Assembly (NCBI RefSeq): GCF_000526195.1
Contig: NZ_JAFP01000001.1
Coordinates: 656,001 to 720,000, forward strand
Direction: 5' to 3'
From: Hippea sp. KM1
GTDB taxonomy: Bacteria; Campylobacterota_A; Desulfurellia; Desulfurellales; Hippeaceae
Length of the DNA: 64,000 nucleotides
The stretch's first letter is position 1. The number at the start of each line of letters is the position of its first letter. Positions 43,000-52,618 of the stretch are shown piece by piece. The position numbers and the translations under genes were made by a program. The notes beneath the pieces are model-generated. The model was not told the DNA's origin and did no database searches. It saw only the letters and a list, made by a program, of their open reading frames with translations.

Positions 43000-43506
43000 A
43001 TGCCTGTTAGAGATATAGTGATTTACCCTGATCAGAGATTGAAGACCGTATGTGATGAGATTAGGAATATAGATGAAAAAACGCTCAAGGTTGCTAAGGA
43101 TCTATTGGAAACCATGCGCTATTACAACCATACAGTCGGTATAGCTGCCCCCCAGATAGGTGAACTTGTGAGGATTATAGCCGTTGATGCATCGAAGAAT
43201 AAAAAGGGGCAGAAGATAAATCACGGCGAGCTTGTTATGATAAACCCCGAGATTTTAGATTGGAGCAGCATAATAAAAACGAGAGAAGGGTGCTTAAGCG
43301 TGCCGGATTATACGGGTAATGTCAACAGGGCGAGGAAGATTACTGTAAAATACTGGGATTTAGACGGTAAGGAGCACCAATTCGACACAGAGGGCTTTGA
43401 GGCTGTGGTTATTCAACACGAGATAGACCATTTAGACGGTATTTTGTTTATAGATAGAATCATCTCAAAAAGAACCGATCTTTTCAGGCGAAAAAATTAC
43501 GGCTAA
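43000..43506 (+). CDS. def: Peptide deformylase
   Basis: This 168-residue metalloenzyme removes the formyl group from nascent proteins. All three family motifs are present: GIAAPQIG (~46-53), EGCLSVPD (metal cysteine) and HEIDHLDG (two metal histidines and catalytic glutamate). It starts 8 bases after the ACT gene and its stop codon directly abuts the uvrB start. Confidence 0.96.
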   Translation: MPVRDIVIYPDQRLKTVCDEIRNIDEKTLKVAKDLLETMRYYNHTVGIAAPQIGELVRIIAVDASKNKKGQKINHGELVMINPEILDWSSIIKTREGCLSVPDYTGNVNRARKITVKYWDLDGKEHQFDTEGFEAVVIQHEIDHLDGILFIDRIISKRTDLFRRKNYG

Positions 43507-45489
43507 ATGGGGATATTCAAGCTAAAGAGCGATTATGAGCCTGCAGGCGATCAACCCAGGGTTATAGAGGAGCTGGTAAACAACCTCAAGAGGGGTGTTA
43601 AGTATCAAGTCTTATTGGGTGTTACAGGCAGTGGCAAGACATTTACCATTGCAAATGTCATAGCCCGGATCGACAAGCCTGTTTTGGTAATATCCCACAA
43701 CAAAACGCTGGCTGCTCAGCTTTACAATGAATTCTCTGCGTTCTTTCCAGAGAACGCCGTTGAATATTTTATTAGCTATTACGATTACTATCAACCAGAG
43801 GCCTATATTCCCCGAACGGATACCTATATAGCCAAAGATTCATCCATAAACGACGAGATAGACAGGCTTAAGCAAAAAACCGTAATGAGCCTTTTGACCC
43901 GCAGGGATGTGATTGTCGTGGCGAGCGTTTCCTGTATATACGGAGCGGGCGAGAAGGAGGATTATTCGAAGCTTGCATTTTATATCAATGTGGGTGATAA
44001 GCTCTCAAGAAAGGATATACTTTCGACTTTTGTTGAGCTTTTATATACAAGGAACGATATAAACTTTGAGCGTGGCACATTCAGGGTTAGGGGGGATGTT
44101 ATTGATATATATCCATCTTATATGAGGAATCTGGCCATAAGGATAGAGTTGTTTGACGATGAGGTGGATAGAATTGTTATGTTTGACCCCCTTACCAACA
44201 GGGTTGTTGAGGAGAGGGAATCTGTTGCTATATTTCCTGCCAATTTCTTTATTACGACAAAGGAGAAGAAGGAGAGGGCCATAAAATCGATTAAGGAAGA
44301 GCTAAAGGAGAGGGTTGAATACTTCAAAAGCAGGGGTAAGCTACTTGAGGCCCAAAGGATTGAAGAGAGAACGAACTTTGACCTTGAGATGATAGAGCAG
44401 ACAGGTACATGCGCAGGCATTGAGAATTACTCCAGACACTTCTCAAACCGAAAACCCGGTGAACCGCCAGGGACATTGATAGATTACTTCGGGGATGGTT
44501 TTTTGGTTATAATAGACGAATCCCATGTGACGCTTCCGCAGCTAAAGGGCATGTATAGGGGGGATTATTCCAGGAAAAAGACGCTTGTGGATTACGGGTT
44601 TAGGCTTCCTTCTGCATTGGACAACAGGCCGCTTAGGTTTGAGGAACTCATGGAGAGATGGGATCAGGTTATCTTTGTTTCTGCAACCCCTGATGAATTT
44701 GAGATTAATCTATCCAATGGGGTTGTTGTTGAGCAGATCATAAGGCCAACGGGGCTTATGGAACCGCCCGTTGAGGTAAGACCTATGGATAATGCCGTGG
44801 ATGATCTATACTCTGAAATAAAAAAGGCAACTGAAAAGGGTGGCAAGGTTCTGATAACCACGCTGAGCAAGAGGATGGCTGAGGATCTGAGTGAGTATTA
44901 CAATGAATTGGGATTAAAAACGAAATATATGCATTCTGAACTAAACGCCATAGAGCGGGCAAAGATCATAAGCGATTTAAGGAATGATAAATTCGATTGC
45001 ATCATCGGCGTTAACCTGTTGAGGGAGGGGCTTGATATACCAGAGGTAAACCTCGTGGCTATACTGGATGCTGATAAGGAGGGTTTTTTGCGTTCAACCA
45101 CAAGCCTGATTCAGACATCCGGAAGGGCGGCCAGGAATGCAGAATCCAAAGTGATATTCTATGCCAACAAAATGACCGACTCGATGAAGAAAGCCATTGA
45201 TGAGATAGAAAGAAGGCGCAGGATTCAGGCAGAATACAACAAAAAACACGGCATAGAGCCCAAAACCATAGTAAAATCCAAGGATAACAAGATGCTTCAG
45301 ATGTGCAATCTGGATTACATGGATACGCTGGAGGGGTTTGATCTTCAGCTAAAGCCTAAGGATATACCCAAAAGGATAAAACAGCTTCAAAGGCTTCTTA
45401 AGGATGCGGTTAAGAAGATGGATTTTGAGTCTGCTATAAAATACAGAGACGAAATAGAGAAGCTCAAAAAGCTTGACCTTGAGGTATAA
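43507..45489 (+). CDS. uvrB: UvrABC system protein B
   Basis: This 660-residue helicase-like protein is the damage-verifying subunit of nucleotide excision repair. Walker A GVTGSGKT, the beta-hairpin YYDYYQPEAYIP that threads DNA, the DESH motif, helicase motifs V/VI (INLLREGLDIPEV, QTSGRAARN) and the C-terminal UVR coiled-coil that binds UvrC are all seen. The start codon follows def immediately and has no clear ribosome site, so translation is probably coupled. Confidence 0.97.
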   Translation: MGIFKLKSDYEPAGDQPRVIEELVNNLKRGVKYQVLLGVTGSGKTFTIANVIARIDKPVLVISHNKTLAAQLYNEFSAFFPENAVEYFISYYDYYQPEAYIPRTDTYIAKDSSINDEIDRLKQKTVMSLLTRRDVIVVASVSCIYGAGEKEDYSKLAFYINVGDKLSRKDILSTFVELLYTRNDINFERGTFRVRGDVIDIYPSYMRNLAIRIELFDDEVDRIVMFDPLTNRVVEERESVAIFPANFFITTKEKKERAIKSIKEELKERVEYFKSRGKLLEAQRIEERTNFDLEMIEQTGTCAGIENYSRHFSNRKPGEPPGTLIDYFGDGFLVIIDESHVTLPQLKGMYRGDYSRKKTLVDYGFRLPSALDNRPLRFEELMERWDQVIFVSATPDEFEINLSNGVVVEQIIRPTGLMEPPVEVRPMDNAVDDLYSEIKKATEKGGKVLITTLSKRMAEDLSEYYNELGLKTKYMHSELNAIERAKIISDLRNDKFDCIIGVNLLREGLDIPEVNLVAILDADKEGFLRSTTSLIQTSGRAARNAESKVIFYANKMTDSMKKAIDEIERRRRIQAEYNKKHGIEPKTIVKSKDNKMLQMCNLDYMDTLEGFDLQLKPKDIPKRIKQLQRLLKDAVKKMDFESAIKYRDEIEKLKKLDLEV

Positions 45490-45528
45490 AGCGTTATTAT
45501 TTAGTCAACTCTTTGTATGGGAGGTAAG

Positions 45529-46245
45529 ATGCTTAAGCTTGAGAATATAAAGTATTCCAAGAATTCAAACGAGATCATCAAAGGCATAAACATGGAGTTT
45601 GAAGAGGGCAAGGTTTACGGTATAGTGGGTAATAACGGCGTTGGTAAATCAACAATAGGTTATATCATTATGGGGCTTTCTGATTATAAACCGAATGAGG
45701 GTAGGATTGTACTTGATGGTGAGGATATAACCGCGCTGGATGTCACAGAAAGGGCAAAAAGGGGTATATCGCTTCTGTGGCAGGAGCCTGCAAGGTTTGA
45801 GGGTATAACGGTTGAAAACTATCTAAAGCTCAATCGGAATATACCAAAAAAGGAGATAGAAGAGGCATTGGAGTTTGTTAATCTTGAGCCCAATAAATAC
45901 CTAAAGCGCTTTGTGGATAAGAAGTTATCCGGGGGTGAGAGAAAGAAGGTTGAACTTGCAAGCTGCCTGCTTTTAAAGCCAAGGTATATAATAATGGATG
46001 AACCGGATAGCGGTATCGATATAATGAGCCTGGATATGATAATAAAGGTCATAAATCGCTTTAAAGAGATGGGGAGCGCCGTTATTGTTATAACCCACAG
46101 AAAGGAGATAGCCTTGAGTTGCTCCTATTCTTATCTTATATGCGCTGGTAAGGTTTTTTTGGAAGGCTCAAGTGAAAAGATAGTGGAGTACTATGAGAAA
46201 ACCTGCGATACATGCGGCCACATAAACTATCTGGAGGAAGATTAG
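45529..46245 (+). CDS. sufC: Iron-sulfur assembly ATPase SufC
   Basis: This 238-residue ABC ATPase has Walker A GNNGVGKST, a Q-loop in LLWQEPARFEG, signature SGGERKKVELA, Walker B IIMDEPDSGID and the H-loop THR segment. The WQEPxRFEG pattern and the following SufB-like gene mark it as SufC rather than a transport ATPase. ATG 45529 follows GGGAGG; ATG 45517 lies in that site and is rejected. The C terminus has an unusual CDTCGH pair that might bind metal. Confidence 0.88.
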   Translation: MLKLENIKYSKNSNEIIKGINMEFEEGKVYGIVGNNGVGKSTIGYIIMGLSDYKPNEGRIVLDGEDITALDVTERAKRGISLLWQEPARFEGITVENYLKLNRNIPKKEIEEALEFVNLEPNKYLKRFVDKKLSGGERKKVELASCLLLKPRYIIMDEPDSGIDIMSLDMIIKVINRFKEMGSAVIVITHRKEIALSCSYSYLICAGKVFLEGSSEKIVEYYEKTCDTCGHINYLEED

Positions 46246-46246
46246 A

Positions 46247-47206
46247 ATGGATATAGTTAAGGGATACGAGAAGGAGTTTGAGCAGCTTGTTGAGATGTAT
46301 GAGAAGAATACAAATGATAAAAGCCTAAGAAGCCCTGGTGTTGCAACGATAATAGTCAGTGGCAATAAGGTTGTGGGCCTAAACAGCGTCAAGGGCATGA
46401 GGATTACATCGAAGGAGAGGGCCGACGGACTTGTGATGATAGATGTGGAAATAGAAGATAACACGATAATCCCTGTGCCTGTTCACCTCTGCACGGGCTT
46501 TCTGAAAAAGAGGGGTGAGCAGATATTGAAGTTTAACTATATAATAGGCGACAATGTTAAGGTGAAGTTTAAGTCGCATTGCATACTTACAAAGGTGGAA
46601 AAGCTGCACCACTATATGGAGAGCGACATGTATATAGGTAAAAACTCCTTTGTTGTCTATGAGGATGAGCACTTTCACGATGAAAACGGCGGTGTGTTTG
46701 TTGAGACGATAACAAAGATGAAGGTCGATGAGAATTCTTACTTTGCAAGCAAGTTCTATGAGACCAAAACGAGGGTCGGAAGGATCAATGTGGTTATGGA
46801 TATAGAGCTTCTGAAGAATGCGAAAGCCAACTTAGAAAGCAAGATATACGGCAGGGAGGATGATATAATCGACATAAGAGAGGTTTTACGGCTAAACGGT
46901 GAGTATTCCTCCGGTATCGCTGCATCCACCATATTTGCAACGGATAGAACAAAGGCCCATGTTGTGAATGAGGCTTACGGTAATGCTGCCCATGCAAGGG
47001 GTCATATAGAGTGTAATGAGATAGTGAAGGGCAACGAGGTTGAGGTTTCAACCCTGCCGCTTCTGAAGGTTTTAAACGATAAGGCTGAGCTGACCCATGA
47101 GGCCAGTGTGGGTAGAATTAACCAGGCGCAGCTTGAAACCCTTATGGCAAAGGGTTTAACAGAGGATGAGGCTGCGGAGTTTATAGTTAACGGTCTGTTG
47201 AGCTGA
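46247..47206 (+). CDS. sufB: SufB/SufD-type iron-sulfur scaffold
   Basis: This 319-residue protein is a single SufB/D-family beta-helix scaffold, shorter than E. coli SufB (495) or SufD (423). The C-terminal part keeps the functional residues: the RGHIECNEIV cysteine, aligning with the SufB catalytic cysteine, and the THEASVGRI His-Glu pair. With sufC it forms a two-gene system matching the minimal SufBC (SMS-type) assembly machinery described in anaerobes, with no sufD, sufS, sufU or sufE next to it. Confidence 0.87.
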   Translation: MDIVKGYEKEFEQLVEMYEKNTNDKSLRSPGVATIIVSGNKVVGLNSVKGMRITSKERADGLVMIDVEIEDNTIIPVPVHLCTGFLKKRGEQILKFNYIIGDNVKVKFKSHCILTKVEKLHHYMESDMYIGKNSFVVYEDEHFHDENGGVFVETITKMKVDENSYFASKFYETKTRVGRINVVMDIELLKNAKANLESKIYGREDDIIDIREVLRLNGEYSSGIAASTIFATDRTKAHVVNEAYGNAAHARGHIECNEIVKGNEVEVSTLPLLKVLNDKAELTHEASVGRINQAQLETLMAKGLTEDEAAEFIVNGLLS

Positions 47207-47481
47207 TGCTTAAGATTTTATTTTTTCTCTTTCTGCTTTTTTTGTTTGTGACGATATATTCGTTTAAAAAGCGTGTTGATAATATACTCGATGCTATATT
47301 TCCGCCAAGGGATAAAGCAAAACAGAATAACAACAGAAATAATCGGCCTGAGCAGCTTGTGAAGTGTGCAAACTGCGGTGTGTATTTGCCAAAATCCGAG
47401 GCCGTCAAGAAGATAAAACTAACAGGTGGTGTGGTCTATTTTTGTTCAGAGCAATGCAAAAAGGAGTATGGTAAGAGATGA
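47206..47481 (+). CDS. Small membrane-anchored zinc-finger protein
   Basis: This 91-residue protein has an N-terminal hydrophobic anchor (residues 2-18), a linker with NNNRNNRP, and a zinc module with CANC at about 53-56 and CSEQC at about 80-84. This is the PP0621/TRASH-like pattern (CxxCG...SEAV...FCSEQCKKEY). Such proteins are common but uncharacterised. It overlaps sufB by one base (TGATG) and the next gene by 4 (ATGA). Confidence 0.75.
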   Translation: MLKILFFLFLLFLFVTIYSFKKRVDNILDAIFPPRDKAKQNNNRNNRPEQLVKCANCGVYLPKSEAVKKIKLTGGVVYFCSEQCKKEYGKR

Positions 47482-48713
47482 TTTTTTTAACCATTGCTGT
47501 TGTTCTTTTGAGTTTGTCAACGCCCACATCCATAGCCTTGGATAATGTTGCCATAGGCGTCGGTCTGTTGGGTTTGATATTATCTTACAAAAGGCTAAGG
47601 CTTTCGGATATAGATTACAGGGTGTTGGGTGTTTCGGGTGTCGGGTTTGTATCGTCTATTCTGTCGTATAGACCCATTCATAGCCTAAACAATGCACACT
47701 ATCTGTGGCACTTTTTGCCGTATTTTATCTCATCGAGGGTCGATAGAAAGAAGATAAGGTTGGTGTTGATATTGCTGGGTATTGCTGCCATAGTTAGCGC
47801 ATTTGCCGTCATCTTTCAGGCTTTTACGGGGATAAAAATAAATCATGCCCACTTAAGCGATTTTATGAATATACACTTTTTTAAAAAACCTCATTATTAT
47901 GTCGACATAGGGTTATTTAGCAACTCTCTGACAACAGCGGGAATACTGGCTCCTATTTCTCTTTTGTTTATCTCTGTTTCTGTATTCGAGAAGGATGTTA
48001 AATTGAGGTTTTACTATTTACTTGTGTCTTTTCTTCTTTTTGTTGCGTTGCTGCTTACTCTGAAGCGCACATATTGGCTGGGTTTTTTGGTTGCCCTGCT
48101 TCTTTCCCCTTTTATATATTTTAGATCCAAATCGTTTAGGGCAATAGTCTTGACTATTCTAACCGTCTCTGTGCTTTCTTACTTCTTTATTAAGCCAGTT
48201 CATAATAGCTTTCAGGCTGTAATTCATTACAGCAAGAGCGAATCGGCTATAAATAGGATAGCCCTCTGGCAGGCGGGGATTGATTTGTATAAGGATTATA
48301 ACATAAAGAACAAGCTCATAGGTTGCGGAAGCGGTAATCTGTTTCATTATGTTAAACCTTATATGATAAAAAGGGTTAGAATGGCTTTTCCCCATAAAAA
48401 GGATATTATGCCTTATGTGTATAGTTCTGTTCACAACGAATATCTGCAAATTTTGCTTAAGTGGGGCGTTGTGGGTCTTGTTGTGTGGCTTTATTTATGG
48501 GGCTATGTGCTGTATAGGAATGTTGTTTTTATAAGAAAAACGGATAGTGATTTTTACCGAGGGGTTGCTATAGGCCTGACGATGGGCTTTATTGCCTTTT
48601 TGGTGGGTGGTTTTTTTGAGCATAATGTCGGTGATGCAGAGGTTATAATAAGCGTAATGTTTCTTCTTGGATTGGACAAGAATATTCTTGATTCGTTGGG
48701 GGAGGCAGGATGA
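47478..48713 (+). CDS. O-antigen ligase/polymerase family membrane protein
   Basis: This 411-residue protein has about ten to twelve membrane helices and a large periplasmic loop ending in the Wzy_C/WaaL signature [19 protein letters not shown] (about 313-331), whose histidine is needed for ligase activity. It probably joins O-antigen or another glycan to lipid A-core, or polymerises it; the two roles cannot be separated by sequence. It is co-transcribed between the zinc protein and tal. Confidence 0.82.
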   Translation: MIFLTIAVVLLSLSTPTSIALDNVAIGVGLLGLILSYKRLRLSDIDYRVLGVSGVGFVSSILSYRPIHSLNNAHYLWHFLPYFISSRVDRKKIRLVLILLGIAAIVSAFAVIFQAFTGIKINHAHLSDFMNIHFFKKPHYYVDIGLFSNSLTTAGILAPISLLFISVSVFEKDVKLRFYYLLVSFLLFVALLLTLKRTYWLGFLVALLLSPFIYFRSKSFRAIVLTILTVSVLSYFFIKPVHNSFQAVIHYSKSESAINRIALWQAGIDLYKDYNIKNKLIGCGSGNLFHYVKPYMIKRVRMAFPHKKDIMPYVYSSVHNEYLQILLKWGVVGLVVWLYLWGYVLYRNVVFIRKTDSDFYRGVAIGLTMGFIAFLVGGFFEHNVGDAEVIISVMFLLGLDKNILDSLGEAG

Positions 48714-49360
48714 AGTTCTTTTTGGATACTGCAAATGTGGAAAGGATAAGGTATTTTGCCGAGATGGGGCTTGTGGACGGCATTACAACAAACCCGAGTC
48801 TCATTGCCAAAGAGGGCAGGGACTTCAAGGAGGTAATAAGCCAGATAACAGAGATCGTCGATGGGCCCATATCGGCTGAGGTCGTCTCAACAGAGGCCGT
48901 CGGCATGATCGAGGAGGCCAGGGAGCTTGCAGCAATACATGAAAACATCGTAATAAAGATACCGATGACAAGGGAGGGTATAAAGGCCACACATCAACTT
49001 GCATCGAAGGGCATAAGGGTTAACATGACCCTTGTCTTTTCACCTGCCCAGGCGTTGCTTGCTGCCAAGGCCGGTGCGAGGTATGTAAGCCCATTTATTG
49101 GCAGGCTTGATGATATATCGACCGATGGGCTTGATATGGTGGCACAGATTAGGGCAATTCTTGATAATTACGACTTTGAGTGCGAGATTATAGCTGCAAG
49201 CATCAGGCATCCTTTACATGTAATAGGGGTTGCCAAGATGGGTGTTGATATAGCCACCATACCGCCCGATGTTATGGATAAGCTGTTCAATCACCCCTTA
49301 ACCGATATAGGTCTTGAGAGGTTTTTGAAGGATTGGGAGAATGCCTTTGCAAAGCGATAG
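48710..49360 (+). CDS. tal: Transaldolase (TalC/fructose-6-phosphate aldolase type)
   Basis: This 216-residue short transaldolase has the start [24 protein letters not shown], the Schiff-base lysine in IVIKIPMT and [14 protein letters not shown]. Enzymes of this length form decamers and transfer dihydroxyacetone units in the non-oxidative pentose-phosphate route. A GGGAGG site precedes the ATGA overlap with the upstream gene. It overlaps rdgB by 20 bases. Confidence 0.93.
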   Translation: MKFFLDTANVERIRYFAEMGLVDGITTNPSLIAKEGRDFKEVISQITEIVDGPISAEVVSTEAVGMIEEARELAAIHENIVIKIPMTREGIKATHQLASKGIRVNMTLVFSPAQALLAAKAGARYVSPFIGRLDDISTDGLDMVAQIRAILDNYDFECEIIAASIRHPLHVIGVAKMGVDIATIPPDVMDKLFNHPLTDIGLERFLKDWENAFAKR

Positions 49361-49934
49361 AGTTATTGTTGTGGCGACAAACAACAAGCACAAGCTTAAA
49401 GAGATAAGACAGATCCTTGAGGGTTTTAAGGTTCTGTCGGCCTCTGATGTTGTGGAGGGGTTCAATCCTTCTGAAGACGGCAAGACATTCTGTGAGAACT
49501 CGCTCATAAAGGCTAAAGCCCTGGCCGAATTTAGCCAATATCCCGTATTGGCCGATGATTCTGGCCTTGAGGTGTTTTCGTTGGGCGGAGAGCCGGGGGT
49601 TTACTCCTCGCGGTACTCCTCAAGCGGGCTCGATGAGGATAACATAAAAAAGCTCCTTGAGAGGCTAAAGGGTGAGGTTGACAGGAGGGCCCGGTTTAGC
49701 TGCTGCATGAGTCTCATCGTGGGGGGGTGCATAATCCAGAAGGAGGGTTATGTTTACGGTGTGATAATAGATAAACCTATAGGCGATAACGGTTTTGGCT
49801 ATGATCCGATCTTTGTGCCTGATGGTTATGATATGACATTTGCCCAGATGAGCCAGGATCAGAAAAACGCCATATCACACAGAAGAAGGGCTTTGGCAAT
49901 GATAAAAGAGGAGTTGGAGAAGATTTATGGTTAA
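49341..49934 (+). CDS. rdgB: XTP/dITP diphosphatase
   Basis: This 197-residue house-cleaning enzyme (RdgB/HAM1) hydrolyses non-canonical purine nucleotides. [13 protein letters not shown] near the N terminus, the [20 protein letters not shown] motif and [12 protein letters not shown] are standard. It overlaps tal by 20 bases and lptA by 8. Confidence 0.94.
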   Translation: MPLQSDRVIVVATNNKHKLKEIRQILEGFKVLSASDVVEGFNPSEDGKTFCENSLIKAKALAEFSQYPVLADDSGLEVFSLGGEPGVYSSRYSSSGLDEDNIKKLLERLKGEVDRRARFSCCMSLIVGGCIIQKEGYVYGVIIDKPIGDNGFGYDPIFVPDGYDMTFAQMSQDQKNAISHRRRALAMIKEELEKIYG

Positions 49935-50427
49935 AAGGATTCTTGTGGTTTTGGCCATTTTAATGGTGAGCCTTAAGGCTTCAGCCGTCAATCCTAAGGA
50001 ATACATAAAAAAAGGCAACCAGCCGCTCCACATAACGGCCGATAAGCTTACGGCTTTTGATAAAAAGGGGCTCTATATCTTTGAGGGTAATGTAATTGCA
50101 ACAAGGGGTGATGTTAGGTTAACATCGGATAGAATGGAGGTCTATAAGGATAAAAAAACCGGCGATATCGGCAAGGTTGTGTGTATTGGACATGTCGTTA
50201 TAACGAAGCAGGATAAGAAGGCCATGGGCGATAAGGCCATATATACGGCATCCGATTCCAAGGTGGTCTTAATTGGTCATGCTAAGGTGATCTCGGGAAA
50301 AAACAACATAACTTCAGATAGGGTTGTTTATTATCTCGATAGGGATTATGTTGTGTCTCAGTCGGATAACAAGACAAAGAGGGTTGAGGTTACCATATAT
50401 CCAAATCAGAAGAAGGGGAGTCAATAG
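49927..50427 (+). CDS. lptA: LPS transport periplasmic protein LptA
   Basis: This 166-residue OstA-fold protein has a signal peptide (residues 1-20, ending KASA) and repeated beta-strand units such as HITADKLTAFDKKGLYIFEGNV and RLTSDRMEVYKDKKTGD. LptA oligomers bridge the periplasm between LptC (here at 3853-4389) and LptD. It lies between rdgB and gltX rather than beside lptB or lptC, so the export genes are split. Confidence 0.85.
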   Translation: MVKRILVVLAILMVSLKASAVNPKEYIKKGNQPLHITADKLTAFDKKGLYIFEGNVIATRGDVRLTSDRMEVYKDKKTGDIGKVVCIGHVVITKQDKKAMGDKAIYTASDSKVVLIGHAKVISGKNNITSDRVVYYLDRDYVVSQSDNKTKRVEVTIYPNQKKGSQ

Positions 50428-51810
50428 ATGGTTAGAACACGCTTTGCTCCATCTCCAACGGGTCATCTGCACATAGGCGGCCTGAGGACGGCGATCTTTA
50501 ATTATCTGTTTGCAAAGGCCAATAGTGGCGAGTTTATTCTGAGGATTGAGGATACGGACAAGGAGCGCTCAAGGGAGGAGTTTACCCAGGCCATCTTAGA
50601 GGGGCTTAAGTGGTGCAATATAGAGTGGGATGAGATATGCTATCAGAGCGAGAGGAACGAGATATACGAAAGATACTTAGACAAACTCATAAAAGAGGGT
50701 AAGGCCTATAGGTGTTATTGCTCCAAAGAGAGGCTTGAAAAGCTAAAGGAGGAGCAGCTGAAGAGGGGTGAGAATCCGCATTACGATGGCCACTGCAGAA
50801 ACCTGAAGGATTACCCTAAAGATAAGCCGTATGTGGTTAGGATTAAGCTGCCTGAGGAGGATATAGATTTTTTTGACCATCTCCACGGCGATATGCACTT
50901 CTCTTATAAGGAGTTTGATGATTTTATCATAAGGCGGTCCGACGGTTCGTTTATGTATAACTTCACGAATGTGGTGGATGATATAGAGTGCGGCATAACG
51001 CATGTAATAAGGGGCGATGACCATTTGACGAATACGGCAAAGCAGATTGTCCTTTATCGGCTTTTTGGTAAAAAGCCTCCTGAGTATGCCCATGTTCCGA
51101 TGATTTTGGGTGAGGATAAAACGAGATTGTCAAAGCGGCACGGTGCAAAAAGCGTTTTGGAATACAGGCAAATGGGTATTCTGCCTGTGGCCTTGGTTAA
51201 TTACCTACTGAGGCTGGGTTTTTCATACGGCGATAAGGAGATATTTAGCTTCGATGAGATGATTAGATATTTTTCCCTTGACAGGCTCAATAAGTCTGCT
51301 GCCGTCTTCAATCCCGATAAGCTCATCTGGGTAAACTTTGAGCATATGAAGATGATGCCGCCTGATAAACTCCTTGGGTATTTAAGGCCGTTTTTGGATG
51401 AGGCCTGCTTAAGCTTTGATGATGGCTATTTGATTGAGGCCATAAAGACAAGGCAGACCAAAGCGCAAACACTTGTTGAGCTTGCCGATGAGATTAGGTT
51501 CTATTGCAAACCGCCTGAGGATTACGATAAAAAAGCAATAAAGAAGTATGTAAAGGCAAGCACAAAGGAATATTTAGCCCTTCTGTTGGAGAAGCTAAAG
51601 GATGCGGATTTTTCCTCTGAGCAGGCGCTTGAGGGTATTTTTGAGGATGTGCTTAAGAGGTTCGATATAAAGATGGTCAAGCTTGCCCAGCCTGTGAGGA
51701 TAGCCCTAACGGGCAGGGGTATTGGGCCTGGTATATACGAAATGCTTATGGTTTTGGGCAAAGATGAAACCATAAGACGCCTGGAAAGATTCCTGAATGT
51801 CGTTTTTTAA
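50428..51810 (+). CDS. gltX: Glutamyl-tRNA synthetase
   Basis: This 460-residue class I synthetase has RFAPSPTGHLHIGGLRTA (HIGH-like motif), KLSKRHG (KMSKS-like) and an all-helical anticodon-binding C terminus. It starts directly after the lptA stop with AAGGGGAG as ribosome site. With glnS present, this enzyme may be specific for tRNA-Glu; the discriminating residues were not analysed. Confidence 0.95.
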   Translation: MVRTRFAPSPTGHLHIGGLRTAIFNYLFAKANSGEFILRIEDTDKERSREEFTQAILEGLKWCNIEWDEICYQSERNEIYERYLDKLIKEGKAYRCYCSKERLEKLKEEQLKRGENPHYDGHCRNLKDYPKDKPYVVRIKLPEEDIDFFDHLHGDMHFSYKEFDDFIIRRSDGSFMYNFTNVVDDIECGITHVIRGDDHLTNTAKQIVLYRLFGKKPPEYAHVPMILGEDKTRLSKRHGAKSVLEYRQMGILPVALVNYLLRLGFSYGDKEIFSFDEMIRYFSLDRLNKSAAVFNPDKLIWVNFEHMKMMPPDKLLGYLRPFLDEACLSFDDGYLIEAIKTRQTKAQTLVELADEIRFYCKPPEDYDKKAIKKYVKASTKEYLALLLEKLKDADFSSEQALEGIFEDVLKRFDIKMVKLAQPVRIALTGRGIGPGIYEMLMVLGKDETIRRLERFLNVVF

Positions 51811-52561
51811 CATCAAGGAGGCGCTCCGCATTTACAAAGAGAGGCAGGTGCTGTTGTGGAGCGCTTTTTTGACCTATCTTACCGTTCTAAACATAGTGCC
51901 TTTTGTCTATTTTTCCTTGTTTGTGCTATCCCATCTGCCCTTTGTCGATAAGAAGATCCCTTACTTCAAAAAGGCGATTGTCAATATAGTGCCGGCCTAT
52001 GCGGATAAGGTCAGTGTCTATTTTGATGTGTTTTTGAGTAAGTTGTCCTCCATGGAGCTGATAAACTCCATCATCTTCTCCTTATCCATGATGAGCTTGG
52101 TTTTGGGTTTCTTTAAGGCTATAAGGTATATATTGCAGACAAGGGATAAGCTCAATATCCTGAAAACCTTTGGCTTTGTTCTGTTGGGTATTATCGGTGT
52201 GGGCGTTGTCATTACAATCGCCGTGGCTTTGAGGATTGTTATACCGCTTTTTATGCCTAAGATAGCCGATGCTGCTTATGTTAAGCTTTTGCCTTTTCTT
52301 ATATGGTTTATCTTCCTATTTGCCCTGTTTTATATTACAAAGCCCAAGGATTTGAGGTTTTTGAATGTATTGGTCGCATCGTTTATAACAACGGTGGCTG
52401 TTTTTCTGCTTAAAGGAGCCCTATCGGCCTATTTTTCTGTGTTTTCTTATAATAAGGTTTATGGTGCTGTTGCAATAGTGCCGTCGCTGCTTTTATGGTT
52501 GTTCTTGTTGTGGAATGTTATACTGTTTGGCGTTGTTTTGGCCAAGGTGTTAAGGATTTGA
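51797..52561 (+). CDS. YihY/BrkB-family membrane protein
   Basis: This 254-residue protein has six predicted membrane helices and the YihY family pattern: AFLTYLTVLNIVPFVYFSL near the N terminus and YGAVAIVPSLLLWLFLLWNVILFGV near the C terminus. The family was once called ribonuclease BN in error; its role, perhaps transport, is open. It overlaps gltX by 14 bases. Confidence 0.82.
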   Translation: MSFFNIKEALRIYKERQVLLWSAFLTYLTVLNIVPFVYFSLFVLSHLPFVDKKIPYFKKAIVNIVPAYADKVSVYFDVFLSKLSSMELINSIIFSLSMMSLVLGFFKAIRYILQTRDKLNILKTFGFVLLGIIGVGVVITIAVALRIVIPLFMPKIADAAYVKLLPFLIWFIFLFALFYITKPKDLRFLNVLVASFITTVAVFLLKGALSAYFSVFSYNKVYGAVAIVPSLLLWLFLLWNVILFGVVLAKVLRI

Positions 52562-52618
52562 AAAAATCGTGCTTAATCGCTATATTATTTGCTGAATCTA
52601 ATTGGCGGTTTTTTGAAT

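Noticed and set aside
43507-43530. A later uvrB start codon
   Set aside because: The N-terminal GIFKLKSDYEPAGDQP is conserved in UvrB, so the start abutting the def stop is kept even without a clear ribosome site.
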